Below, in pieces: positions 9,059 through 17,283 of a stretch of 64,000 bases of DNA (the stretch's first letter is position 1; each line of letters begins with the position of its first letter). Position numbers and translations under genes: made by a program. Source of the DNA: Amphibiibacter pelophylacis (GTDB taxonomy: Bacteria; Pseudomonadota; Gammaproteobacteria; Burkholderiales; Burkholderiaceae_C); contig NZ_JAWDIE010000015.1 in assembly GCF_037688875.1 (NCBI RefSeq), forward strand, positions 22,148-86,147, in the 5' to 3' direction. The notes below the pieces were generated by a model that saw only the letters and a program-made list of their open reading frames with translations, did no database searches and was not told where the DNA came from.

Positions 9059-9727
9059 ATGAATACCTCCATCGATCCCAACCTGCTGCCCGTTTATGTC
9101 GTCATTGCGGTGACTGTGCTGATCACCTGGTGGGGCTGGCGCGACCGGGATTTCATCAACCGCTACTGCTTTCACGTGGGCGCGATCCGCCATGGCGGGC
9201 AGTGGGCGCGGCTGCTGGTGTCGGGCTTTCTGCATGCCGATCTGGCGCACCTGCTCTTCAACATGATCACGCTGTATTTTTTCGGCGGGCTCACTGTGAA
9301 GGTGTTTGGCGTGCAGGGCTTTGCGGCCATGTACCTGGGGTCGCTGCTGCTGGCCAATGTGCTGACGCTGGCGCTGTACTGGAAGCGCACCAGCTACGCC
9401 GCGCTGGGGGCCAGCGGGGCAGTGTCGGGGGTGCTGTTTGCCACGCTGGCGCTGTTCCCGCACATCGGGATCTATCTGTTTTTTGTGCCGATTCCGGTGG
9501 CTGGCTGGGTTTTTGCCGTGCTCTACATGGCCTACACGATATTTGCCATCCTGCGCCCCGAGTACGGCGGCAACATCGGCCACGCCGCTCATCTGGGCGG
9601 TGCGTTGACGGGAGTGGCCATGGCTGCGGCGCTGCAGCCGCAGCAGGCGGGCGAGAACCTGCCTTATATCGGCCTGATGCTGGTGCCCGTGGCGGTGCTG
9701 GCGGTGGTGCTGTGGCGCAGGCGCTGA
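9059..9727 (+). CDS. Rhomboid family intramembrane serine protease
   Basis: 222 residues with about six hydrophobic segments. The catalytic serine is in GASGAVSG and the catalytic histidine in GHAAHLGGALTG, with the HLLFNM motif after the first loop (HADLAHLLFNMITLYFFGG). It cleaves membrane-protein substrates inside the bilayer; the substrate is unknown. It lies 39 bp after vapC but is probably independent. It is convergent with ihfA. Confidence 0.93.
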   Translation: MNTSIDPNLLPVYVVIAVTVLITWWGWRDRDFINRYCFHVGAIRHGGQWARLLVSGFLHADLAHLLFNMITLYFFGGLTVKVFGVQGFAAMYLGSLLLANVLTLALYWKRTSYAALGASGAVSGVLFATLALFPHIGIYLFFVPIPVAGWVFAVLYMAYTIFAILRPEYGGNIGHAAHLGGALTGVAMAAALQPQQAGENLPYIGLMLVPVAVLAVVLWRRR

Positions 9728-9793
9728 GGCCGTAGCGCAGACGCAAAAGCCGGGCTGAGCCTGTTGTCCTGACCTGCGCTGCGCTGGCGGCGC

Positions 9794-10141
9794 TCAGTCG
9801 TCCTGTTCGACCTGGCCCTGCACCAGCGCCTTGAGTTTGGCGCTGGGGTGGAAGGTGACGACCTGGCGGGCCTCGATGGGCACGAGTTCGCCGGTGCGCG
9901 GGTTGCGCCCGGGGCGGGCCGATTTCTGGCGCACCTGAAAGTGGCCGAAGCCGGAGATTTTCACCTCGCGATGCTGCTCCAGGCTGGTGCCCAGCACGTC
10001 AAAGAACGCCTCCACCATATCTTTCGATTCGCGCTTGTTCAGGCCGATCTGCGTGTAGAGCAGGTCGGCGAGTTCGGCTTTGGTCAGCGTGGCTGTTTCC
10101 AGATCCATGCTGAGGGAGGGGAGGGGAGGGTTCATATCCAT
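9794..10141 (-). CDS. ihfA: Integration host factor alpha subunit
   Basis: 115 residues as read from the ATG at 10141. The conserved part begins LTKAELADLLYTQIGLNKRESKDMVEAFF and contains the DNA-intercalating arm (RPGRNPRTGELVPIEAR). IHF bends DNA at promoters, recombination and replication sites. An ATG at 10108 gives 104 residues; neither start has a clear Shine-Dalgarno. The gene directly follows pheT, as in other proteobacteria, with a 51-bp gap. Confidence 0.95.
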   Translation of the reverse strand: MDMNPPLPSLSMDLETATLTKAELADLLYTQIGLNKRESKDMVEAFFDVLGTSLEQHREVKISGFGHFQVRQKSARPGRNPRTGELVPIEARQVVTFHPSAKLKALVQGQVEQDD

Positions 10142-10192
10142 GTCAGGGGCGCGGCAGACTCTTCATTCTAAAGGGGAAAATGGCGGGGCGCC

Positions 10193-12742
10193 TTATTGGC
10201 CGCGCAGATGCACGCCCAGGCTGGCGGCGCGTTGCAGGCAGGCCGCAATGGCCGCGTCCATACGCTCGTCGGTCAGAGTTGCCTCGGGGTCGAGCAGGTG
10301 CAGGCGCCAGGCCAGCGATAGCGTCTGGGCCGCTGGAGCGCCGTCGGCGCTGGCCGGGCGGTAGATGTCAAACAGCACCGCGTCAACGACCAGGCTGTCC
10401 GCGCCACCGACCAGCGCATCGCGCAGGGCAGCGTGCGACACACCGGCAGGCACCTGCAGCGCCAGATCGCGCACGGCGCCCTGCTGGCGTGCCACGCCGT
10501 GCGACTGCGCCACCTGGCTGTGCTGGACCAGCGCGGCGTCCAGCTCGAACACGATGGGGTGGCCGGACACGTCCAGCTCCTGCGTCCACTGCGGGTGCAG
10601 CTCGCCCAGAGCGCCCAGGCGCTGCCAGATGGCCGCTCCGCTGTCTGCCGCATCGCTGTCTGCCGCGCCGCCGTCCGGGCCGGGCAGCAGCACGTCGATC
10701 CAGGCACTGCGGCCCGGGTGCAGCGCGGGGTGGGCGGCGCCCGCTTCGGGTGGCGTCCAGCGCAGGGCCAGCGGCGCCATCAGCGCTTCGATGTCGGCTT
10801 TGGCGTCGTAGAAATCCGCCGCGCGGTCTTTGGCGTGCCACTGCAGCGGCAGCGCCGAGCCCCAGGCCAGGCCGCCCAGGCGCAGGGGCTGGTTCACGCC
10901 CGACACGCTGGTCAGGCTGTCCTGCACGGACGCGTCGCGGCGGAACACGCGGCCCCACTCGAAGACGCGGACCTGGCTGGCGCGGCGCGCCTGGTTGCGC
11001 TGCAGCACCTGGACGAGCGAGCCGATCAGGCTGGAGCGCATCACCGCCAGCGGCGCGGCGATGGGGTTGAGCACCTGGATGGGGTCGGCGTTGCCGTGCG
11101 GGCCGTGCTCCAGGCGCGCTTCGACAAAGCTGAAACTGATGGTTTCCTGGTAGCCCAGCTGCGCCATGCGCTGTCGCACGGCCTGCGCCGGGCGGCGGTT
11201 TTCGGGCGCGATGCGGGCCTGCAGCGTGCCGCGCACGGGCTGCGGCGTGAGCGTGTCGTAGCCGATCAGACGGATGACCTCTTCGATCAGGTCTTCCTCG
11301 ATGCGGATGTCAAAGCGGTGCGGCGGCGGCGTCACGCTGAAGACGGTGTCGTCGCCAGTGCCCTCTCGGCTGTGCTCGAAGCCCAGGCGCTGCAGCACGT
11401 CCTGACACTGCGCGGCAGTGACCGGCAGGCCGATGATGCGGCGCGCGCGCGCCACGCGCAGGCGCACGGGCCTGGCGGCGATGGGCTCGGGGTAGACATC
11501 GGACACCGGCCCGGCCTGGCCGCCGCACAGCTGCTGCACCAGCGAAGTGATGCGCTCGATGGCGGCGACGGTCTGCGCGGGGCTGACGCCGCGCTCGTAG
11601 CGGTGCGCGGCTTCGGTCGAGAAGCCCAGCGCACGCGCCTTGCCCGCTACGGCGTCTGGCCACCAGAAGGCGGCTTCGATGACGATGTCGCAAGTGCCGT
11701 CGCTGACCGAAGTCGCCTCGCCGCCCATGATGCCCGCCAGCGATTCGGGGCCGTCCTGTGCGGCGATGATGCCCAGGCGGGGCGTGAGGGTCAGCGTCTG
11801 GCCGTTGAGCAGTTCCAGCGTTTCGCCCTCGTGCGCCCAGCGCACGGTCAGGCCGCGCGTGGTGGCCTGCGGCACTTTGGCCGCGTCAAAAATGTGTGTG
11901 GGCTGGCCGGTTTCGAACATGACGTAGTTCGAGATATCGACCAGCAGGCTGACCGGGCGCTGGCCGCAGCGCACCAGGCGGTCTTTCATCCACTGCGGCG
12001 TGGCGACGCCGGGGCGGATGCCGCGCATGAGGCGGCTGGAAAAGCGTCCGCACAGGTCGGTCGCCTGAATGTCCACGGGCAGGGTGTCGGCGATCTGCGC
12101 GGGCACGGGCTCGACCGCCCAGCTGTGCAGCGGCGCGCCGGTGATGGCCGACAGCTCGCGCGCCACGCCGTAAACGCTGAAAGCGTGACCCAGGTTGGGC
12201 GTGAGCTTGAGTTCCAGCAGCGTGTCGTCCAGGTTCAGCGCCTGGCGCACGCTCTGGCCGGGGGTGAGTCCGGCCGGATCCAGCTCGAGCAGGCCAGACG
12301 ATTCCTCGCTGATGCCCAGCTCGCGGGCGGAGCACAGCATGCCGTGGCTGACCACGCCGCGCAGCTTGCCTTTGCTGATTTTTAAGGGCTTGCCATCGTC
12401 GCCCGATGGCGGCAGTTCGGCGCCGACCACGGCCAGCGGCGCCCACAGGCCTTCGCGGGCGTTGGGCGCGCCGCAGACGATCTGCAGCAGTCCTTCAGGG
12501 TTCTCGTCCGAGGGCGGCAGACGGTGATCGGGCCCCGCATCGACCAGGCAGACGCGCAGGCGGTCGGCGTCCGGGTGCTGGCGCACCTGGACCAGGTGGC
12601 CGACCACGATGCCGCTGAAGGGCGGCGCAGCGGGGCGGGCGTCTTCGACTTCCAGCCCGGCCATGGTCAGGGCGTGGGCGAGCTGCGCGTCGGTCAGATC
12701 GGGGTTGCAGAACTCGCGCAACCAGGAAACGGGAAATTGCAT
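10193..12742 (-). CDS. pheT: Phenylalanyl-tRNA synthetase beta subunit
   Basis: 849 residues, a little longer than the E. coli subunit (about 795). Domains in order: an OB-fold tRNA-binding domain (from about residue 40, FSGIVVGHLVQVRQHPDADRL), B3/B4 editing, B5, the catalytic-like core, and a C-terminal FDX-ACB anticodon-binding domain (RDLALQVPAGVSHAALRDAL onward). It forms an alpha2-beta2 enzyme with PheS. The ATG at 12742 starts the canonical MQFPVSWLREF. It is separated from pheS by a small phasin-like gene, which is unusual. Confidence 0.97.
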   Translation of the reverse strand: MQFPVSWLREFCNPDLTDAQLAHALTMAGLEVEDARPAAPPFSGIVVGHLVQVRQHPDADRLRVCLVDAGPDHRLPPSDENPEGLLQIVCGAPNAREGLWAPLAVVGAELPPSGDDGKPLKISKGKLRGVVSHGMLCSARELGISEESSGLLELDPAGLTPGQSVRQALNLDDTLLELKLTPNLGHAFSVYGVARELSAITGAPLHSWAVEPVPAQIADTLPVDIQATDLCGRFSSRLMRGIRPGVATPQWMKDRLVRCGQRPVSLLVDISNYVMFETGQPTHIFDAAKVPQATTRGLTVRWAHEGETLELLNGQTLTLTPRLGIIAAQDGPESLAGIMGGEATSVSDGTCDIVIEAAFWWPDAVAGKARALGFSTEAAHRYERGVSPAQTVAAIERITSLVQQLCGGQAGPVSDVYPEPIAARPVRLRVARARRIIGLPVTAAQCQDVLQRLGFEHSREGTGDDTVFSVTPPPHRFDIRIEEDLIEEVIRLIGYDTLTPQPVRGTLQARIAPENRRPAQAVRQRMAQLGYQETISFSFVEARLEHGPHGNADPIQVLNPIAAPLAVMRSSLIGSLVQVLQRNQARRASQVRVFEWGRVFRRDASVQDSLTSVSGVNQPLRLGGLAWGSALPLQWHAKDRAADFYDAKADIEALMAPLALRWTPPEAGAAHPALHPGRSAWIDVLLPGPDGGAADSDAADSGAAIWQRLGALGELHPQWTQELDVSGHPIVFELDAALVQHSQVAQSHGVARQQGAVRDLALQVPAGVSHAALRDALVGGADSLVVDAVLFDIYRPASADGAPAAQTLSLAWRLHLLDPEATLTDERMDAAIAACLQRAASLGVHLRGQ

Positions 12743-12787
12743 GGCAGGGTCCGCGTGAGGCGTGAAAAACGGGGCGTCAGGAAAAAA

Positions 12788-13171
12788 TCAGCGGCCAGTG
12801 CGGCCCAGGCGTTTGGCGTTGGCCACGGCCTTGCTGCGCACCGGGTTCATCCCCGCGTTGAGCACGTTCAGCCAGGGGTTGACCGTGGCGGCACTGGGCC
12901 ACTTCATGGCCTGGCCGGGCTGCAGGCACATCTTCATCCAGGCCTGCGTCATCGCGGCGCTGCCCTGCAGCATCATGGCGGCCCAGGACTGGTTGAAGGC
13001 CAGCACTTTTTCGCTGGTCATGCGCTGAAACTCGGCCTGATCGCGCGCCGACGGCATCGGCCCGGCGGTCATCATGCGGCCCACGCGGTGGGCGACCACC
13101 TGCGGGGCGGCCAGGGCCAGGGCCGTGGTCTGTTCGGCCAGCCTCTGGGCGGGGGAGCGGCGACGTGTCAT
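12788..13171 (-). CDS. Putative phasin-like (PHA granule-associated) small protein between pheS and pheT
   Basis: 127 residues, rich in Ala, Met, Gln and basic residues, no signal peptide or membrane segment. The N-terminus (MTRRRSPAQRLAEQTTALAL then APQVVAHRVGRM) and the EFQRMTSEKVLAFNQSW segment resemble small PHA-granule-associated phasins of Burkholderiales, a resemblance recalled rather than tested. Phasins coat polyhydroxyalkanoate granules. It sits 33 bp after pheS and 45 bp before pheT, on the same strand, so it is almost certainly co-transcribed with the synthetase. If it is not a phasin, it is an uncharacterised small helical protein. Confidence 0.55.
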   Translation of the reverse strand: MTRRRSPAQRLAEQTTALALAAPQVVAHRVGRMMTAGPMPSARDQAEFQRMTSEKVLAFNQSWAAMMLQGSAAMTQAWMKMCLQPGQAMKWPSAATVNPWLNVLNAGMNPVRSKAVANAKRLGRTGR

Positions 13172-13204
13172 GGCGGTGTCCTTGAGGGATAGCGGGGCAG
13201 AAAA

Positions 13205-14281
13205 TCAGGCGGCAAACGAGGCCAGGAAGCGCAGATCGCTCTCGTAGAACTGGCGCAGATCGTTCACGCCGTAGCGCAGCATGGTCAGGCGGTCGGGGCC
13301 CATGCCAAAGGCGAAGCCGATGGTGTTTTCGGGCTCGAAGCCAAAGTGGCGCACCACATTGGGGTGGACCTGGCCTGATCCGGCCACTTCCAGCCAGCGC
13401 CCTTTGAGCGGGCCGGAGCTGAAGGCGATGTCCACCTCGGCCGACGGTTCGGTGAAGGGGAAGAAAGAAGGCCGAAAGCGCAGCTGCAGGTCTTCGGTCT
13501 CGAAAAAGGCCTGGAAGAACTGCAGGAAGACCGATTTCAGATCCTGGAAGCTGACGTCCTGCCCCATCCACAGGCCTTCGACCTGGTGGAACATGGGCGA
13601 GTGCGTGGCGTCGCTGTCCACGCGGTAGGTGCGCCCCGGGGCGATGACGCGCACGTCGGGGAAGGGCTGTCCGGCCTGCAGCGCGGCGGCGTGTTTCTGC
13701 GCGTGGGCGCGTGCGTAGCGCACCTGCATGGGGCTGGTGTGCGGGCGCAGGTTGTAGGGGCGGCCTTCCGAGTCGTTCATGTCGACGTAGAAGGTGTCCT
13801 GCATCGAGCGCGCGGGGTGGTTCTCCGGGTTGTTGAGCGCGGTGAAGCTCATCCAGTCGGTTTCGATTTCGGGGCCGTCGGCCACGTCAAAACCCATGGA
13901 GCCAAAAATCGATTCGATGCGCGCGATCGACATCGACACCGGGTGCAGCCCGCCGCGCGGACGGCGACGGCCGGGCAGGGTGACATCCAGCGCTTCAGCG
14001 CTCAGGCGGGCGTCCAGCGCGGCGCGGGCCAGGGCGTCGCGGCGCTCGTTCAGCGCCGATTCGATGGCCTGCTTGACGACGTTGATCCCGGCCCCGGCGG
14101 CCTTGCGCGCTTCGGGGTCCAGACCGCCCAGCGCCTTGAGCTGCGCGGTGATGGCGCCCGCTTTGCCCAGGTAGCGCGCTTTGGCGTCTTCCAGCTGGGG
14201 CGGCGTTGTGGCGGCGGCGAAATCGGCCCGGGCCGCGTCGAGCAGCCGGGCGAGGTCAGTTGCGGAATCGGTCGGGGACAC
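13205..14281 (-). CDS. pheS: Phenylalanyl-tRNA synthetase alpha subunit
   Basis: 358 residues. N-terminal coiled-coil (about 1-90) precedes the class II catalytic core with motif 2 around MFHQVEGLWMG and motif 3 as GFAFGMGPDRLTMLRYG. It aminoacylates tRNA-Phe with PheT. The start is a GTG at 14281 (MSPTDSATDL). A terminator-like hairpin with a T-rich run on the minus strand lies about 20 bp upstream, between rplT and pheS, so its expression may depend on readthrough or attenuation. Confidence 0.97.
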   Translation of the reverse strand: MSPTDSATDLARLLDAARADFAAATTPPQLEDAKARYLGKAGAITAQLKALGGLDPEARKAAGAGINVVKQAIESALNERRDALARAALDARLSAEALDVTLPGRRRPRGGLHPVSMSIARIESIFGSMGFDVADGPEIETDWMSFTALNNPENHPARSMQDTFYVDMNDSEGRPYNLRPHTSPMQVRYARAHAQKHAAALQAGQPFPDVRVIAPGRTYRVDSDATHSPMFHQVEGLWMGQDVSFQDLKSVFLQFFQAFFETEDLQLRFRPSFFPFTEPSAEVDIAFSSGPLKGRWLEVAGSGQVHPNVVRHFGFEPENTIGFAFGMGPDRLTMLRYGVNDLRQFYESDLRFLASFAA

Positions 14282-14302
14282 GGCTCACCTGTTTCGTGTG
14301 GG

Positions 14303-14342
14303 GCAGAAAAACAAACAGCCGAAGCGCAAGGCGATTCGGCTG
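14303..14342 (-). terminator. Terminator-like hairpin between rplT and pheS (candidate attenuator)
   Basis: An 8-bp perfect stem CAGCCGAA/TTCGGCTG (14335-14342 with 14316-14323) closes an 11-nt loop. On the minus strand it is followed at once by a TTTGTTTTTC run (about 14306-14315). It starts 28 nt after the rplT stop and ends about 22 nt before the pheS GTG, so it is placed to control readthrough from the ribosomal genes into pheS. No Phe-rich leader peptide was seen between rplT and the hairpin. Confidence 0.7.
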
Positions 14343-14369
14343 CTGTGATGGCAAGAACGGGCGCGGGAA

Positions 14370-14726
14370 TCAGCCGAGCTGGGCCTTGACCTTCTCCACG
14401 ATGCTGCCAAAAGCGGCCGGATCATGAACAGCCATGTCGGCCAGCACCTTGCGGTCGATGTCGATGGAGGCTTTCTTCAGACCGGCCATGAACTTGCTGT
14501 ACGTCAGGCCCAGTTCACGCGAAGCGGCGTTGATACGGGCGATCCAGAGCTGGCGGAAGACGCGCTTTTTGGCGCGGCGGTCGCGGTAGGCATATTGCCC
14601 GGCCTTCATCACCGCCTGTTTGGCGATGCGGAAGACATTTTTGCGGCGACCGCGGAAACCCTTGGCCAGGGCGAGAACTTTTTTGTGACGGGCGCGGGCC
14701 GTTACACCACGTTTGACGCGAGGCAT
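14370..14726 (-). CDS. rplT: 50S ribosomal protein L20
   Basis: 118 residues, standard length. Begins MPRVKRGVTARARHKKVLAL, with the conserved RRKNVFRIAKQAVMKAGQYAYRDR-type region and C-terminal SYSKFMAGLKK-like segment. It binds 23S rRNA early in assembly and in other bacteria represses its own operon through the mRNA leader. It lies 26 bp downstream of rpmI and upstream of the pheS hairpin. Confidence 0.99.
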   Translation of the reverse strand: MPRVKRGVTARARHKKVLALAKGFRGRRKNVFRIAKQAVMKAGQYAYRDRRAKKRVFRQLWIARINAASRELGLTYSKFMAGLKKASIDIDRKVLADMAVHDPAAFGSIVEKVKAQLG

Positions 14727-14752
14727 GTGATTACTCCTTCAGCAGTGGTGGG

Positions 14753-14956
14753 TTACAGACCGGCAAACGGCAGCATCTGTGCGATGTGACCCATATTGGT
14801 CTCATGCACATTGGCCGGGCCGCGCAGGTGGCGTTTGTTCTTGGTGGTTTTTTTGGTCAGAATGTGGCGCTTGAACGCCTGACCGCGTTTGACCGTGCCG
14901 CCCGGGCGGACGCGAAAGCGCTTTGCGGCGCTTTTCTTGGTTTTCATCTTGGGCAT
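14753..14956 (-). CDS. rpmI: 50S ribosomal protein L35
   Basis: 67 residues, very basic. Begins MPKMKTKKSAAKRFRVRPGG and ends in the GPANVHETNMGHIAQMLPFA region typical of L35. The ATG at 14956 is the first Met of the conserved N-terminus. It is the first gene of the ribosomal/pheST/ihfA run here; infC, which normally precedes it, is not in the upstream sequence. A structured leader and a TATAAT minus-10 lie upstream. Confidence 0.98.
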   Translation of the reverse strand: MPKMKTKKSAAKRFRVRPGGTVKRGQAFKRHILTKKTTKNKRHLRGPANVHETNMGHIAQMLPFAGL

Positions 14957-15006
14957 GGATGTGCTCTCGTTCAAACCGGATCCAGGCGAGCACGGAAGGA
15001 TGAATT

Positions 15007-15058
15007 CACCGCACTGCTTGCATGGCCTGACCCAGCGATTTATGCAAGTTTTGCGGTG
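15007..15058 (-). promoter_or_regulatory. rpmI leader hairpin, candidate ribosomal-protein (L20-type) regulatory element
   Basis: In the 5' leader of rpmI the RNA can form a two-part hairpin. The outer 6-bp stem is CACCGC/GCGGTG (15053-15058 with 15007-15012). A symmetrical 5/5 internal loop follows. The inner 6-bp stem is TTGCAT/ATGCAA (15042-15047 with 15018-15023), closing an 18-nt loop. The placement matches leaders bound by L20 in other bacteria, but no alignment was possible. Confidence 0.5.
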
Positions 15059-15117
15059 GACCCAAAGCTCCCGAAAGCGCCTCAGACCCACCGATGGCCT
15101 TGCTGACCAAGCCCAAG

Positions 15118-15123
15118 ATTATA
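15118..15123 (-). promoter_or_regulatory. Minus-10 box of the rpmI-rplT-pheST promoter
   Basis: A perfect TATAAT on the minus strand, 162 bp upstream of the rpmI ATG and just after the stop of the PhoX-like gene (15150). No good minus-35 is present at 17 bp. It would give a leader of about 155 nt containing the hairpin at 15007-15058. It explains how the ribosomal genes are expressed without infC in front. Confidence 0.6.
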
Positions 15124-15149
15124 AGGGCTTTTTGCGGCTTTAGGGAAAG

Positions 15150-17093
15150 TCAGAGCTGCAGGCCACCGTCGCTGGTCAGATAGCCCACCGCCGCGCCAAA
15201 GCGGTCGCGGTAGCTGGCGCGCACCAGCGGGTCGAGCACGGGTTTGACCTTGTCGTGCAACGGTGATTCCCAGTCGCCGGGGTGCTGGAAGTTGCTCATG
15301 ATGTAGGTCCAGCCGTTGATTTCGTCCACCGCCTGCAGGCCGGTGGATTCGGCGCCTGCGGGCACGGAGAGCAGGCGCGCCAGCTCCTTCGTATCGACGT
15401 TGTAGGCCCACAGGAAGTTGTTGACGTGCAGGCCGCTGTCCTCGCCGATGAAGAGCGTGCGCATTTTCCCGGAGAACTTCAGGTTGTCCGGATTGGCGAT
15501 GCGGCTGGCGTCGGCCAGGTTGCCCAGATCGTCGGCGCTGGCCAGATCCACGCCGGTGATCAGGGCCTGCAGGCGTACGGGCACCCAGCTGCTCTCGATC
15601 GCCAGGCCGCTGGTGTCGGCCTGACCACTGTCCAGGGGCAGGGCCATGACGGCGCCCGCATTGAGCGCGGCGGACAGGCTGACGCGGCTGGCGTCGTCGT
15701 GGCGGCTGCTGGTGGCAACCATGGAGTCCTTGCAGTAGGACAGCGCTGAATACATCACCTTGTCGGCGATGTTGACCGTGGTGCCTTCCATTTTGCTGAA
15801 GCCCAGCGAGCCGCCCACCAGCGCGGCGTAGCGGTGGGTTTCCAGGAAGGCGGCGGCTTTTTCCATCCCCGTTTTGAGCTGGACCCAGTTCCTGCGACCG
15901 CTCACAGTGATGCGGGTGAAGCGGGCATCGCCCGGATCGCTGGTGCGCACGTCCATGATGTCGGCGGCGGTGATGCCGCCATCGACCAGGGCGCGAATCT
16001 CGGCGCTGGTGGCGTGGCCCAGACGGATCCACTTCAGGGCGGTGGGCGCGGCGGCCGGGTCGACGCTGACCAGCGGCGCGGTGAGCTGCGCGACATACAG
16101 CGTGCCCGCCGACAGATCGCGGGCGGTGTCGGCGATGAACATGAAATAGCCGCCGCTGGTGGCGTCGTCGCCCATCAGTACGGTGCGCTCGTCGGGCATC
16201 ACCTGGACCAGCTCGTGCGAAATCCGGCCCATGCAGTAGTGCTTGCTGATGCGGCCCGTGCCGTCGGGCTGGACGGTGACTTCCGGCATGTGGCCGTAGT
16301 GGTAGGGGTTGGCTTTGGCCGGATCGCCGTACAGGTTCTGGCTGAAACCGCGCAGCTGGGCGTTGCTGGCCTGGGTGGCGTCGGGCTCGTATTCTTCGCT
16401 GGACAGGTGCGTGCCCCAGGGCGACAGGCTGGCGCCGCAGGTGATCCACAGGCCGTTGACGCTGGAAGTGTCCACGTTGCTGTACTTCACCAGACGCAGC
16501 TCGCCGGTGGCAGGGTTCTGGTCCAGCGTCAGCACGGCGATGGGCGAGGGCAGCATGCCGTACTCGCTCTCTCCGGCCAGGTTGCGCGTGGTGTATTCAA
16601 ACTGCACCACGGCAAAGACCGGGTTGCCGCTGACCCCGGCGACCTGCGCGCCCGGCACGGTCAGCAGCGAGGTGCCATCCGGGCAATCCGAGAAAAACTG
16701 CCGCGTCTGGCCCGGCACCGAGGTGTCCAGAATGGGCTGGTTGCTGATGTTGAAATAGCCCCCGGCGACGACCTGGCCGCCCTGGCCGTCGCTGACGGAA
16801 TCGCCCGTGGTGAAGAAGGCGTGGTAGGCCAGCTTTTGCGTGCGCGTGCTGCCGTCGGCGTAGCGCAGCTCCAGGCTCGAGCCCACGCTGGTGGTGGCCA
16901 TGGCGGCCGGATTGGCCAGGCTGGGCGCGGCCATGCCGATGAAGCGCACGCTCTGGACCGGGCTGCGGCCATCGCCGCCACCGCAGGCCGCCAGCAGGGC
17001 GGAAGCTGCGGCAGACGTGGTCAGCGGCAGCAGCGGGGCCGAGAACAGGCCTTTGAGCAGAAGACGTCGGGAGGCATCGTGGCTGGGGGTCAT
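15150..17093 (-). CDS. Tat-exported PhoX-like (DUF839) protein
   Basis: 647 residues. The N-terminus carries a twin-arginine signal (SRRLLLKGLFSAPLLPL) and then a Cys in ALLAACGGGDG, possibly a lipobox, so it may be a Tat-exported lipoprotein. The body has the PhoX/DUF839 features GVSGNPVFAVVQFEYTTR, CGASLSPWGTHLSSEEYEPD, GRISHELVQVMPDERTVLMG-like and GGYFMFIADTARDLSAG segments. PhoX-type enzymes are periplasmic metal-dependent phosphatases; whether this protein is catalytically active is not clear. It occupies the place upstream of rpmI where infC is expected. It is divergent from the Thg1-like gene. Confidence 0.85.
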   Translation of the reverse strand: MTPSHDASRRLLLKGLFSAPLLPLTTSAAASALLAACGGGDGRSPVQSVRFIGMAAPSLANPAAMATTSVGSSLELRYADGSTRTQKLAYHAFFTTGDSVSDGQGGQVVAGGYFNISNQPILDTSVPGQTRQFFSDCPDGTSLLTVPGAQVAGVSGNPVFAVVQFEYTTRNLAGESEYGMLPSPIAVLTLDQNPATGELRLVKYSNVDTSSVNGLWITCGASLSPWGTHLSSEEYEPDATQASNAQLRGFSQNLYGDPAKANPYHYGHMPEVTVQPDGTGRISKHYCMGRISHELVQVMPDERTVLMGDDATSGGYFMFIADTARDLSAGTLYVAQLTAPLVSVDPAAAPTALKWIRLGHATSAEIRALVDGGITAADIMDVRTSDPGDARFTRITVSGRRNWVQLKTGMEKAAAFLETHRYAALVGGSLGFSKMEGTTVNIADKVMYSALSYCKDSMVATSSRHDDASRVSLSAALNAGAVMALPLDSGQADTSGLAIESSWVPVRLQALITGVDLASADDLGNLADASRIANPDNLKFSGKMRTLFIGEDSGLHVNNFLWAYNVDTKELARLLSVPAGAESTGLQAVDEINGWTYIMSNFQHPGDWESPLHDKVKPVLDPLVRASYRDRFGAAVGYLTSDGGLQL

Positions 17094-17283
17094 GAGGTGT
17101 CTCTCAGGGTTGAAGGTGGCTGGATTGTGTGCATCGCCTGTGACACCCCTGTGACGGCCAGGCTGACTCAGAGGGTGGCGATCTTCTGACCTCGCGCTCG
17201 CGACATATCCTGGCGGACTCAGTGGGAGTATTGGGTGCAGCCGCAGCCGTTACTGATTCGGACCCCGGCGTGAAAGGATGACG

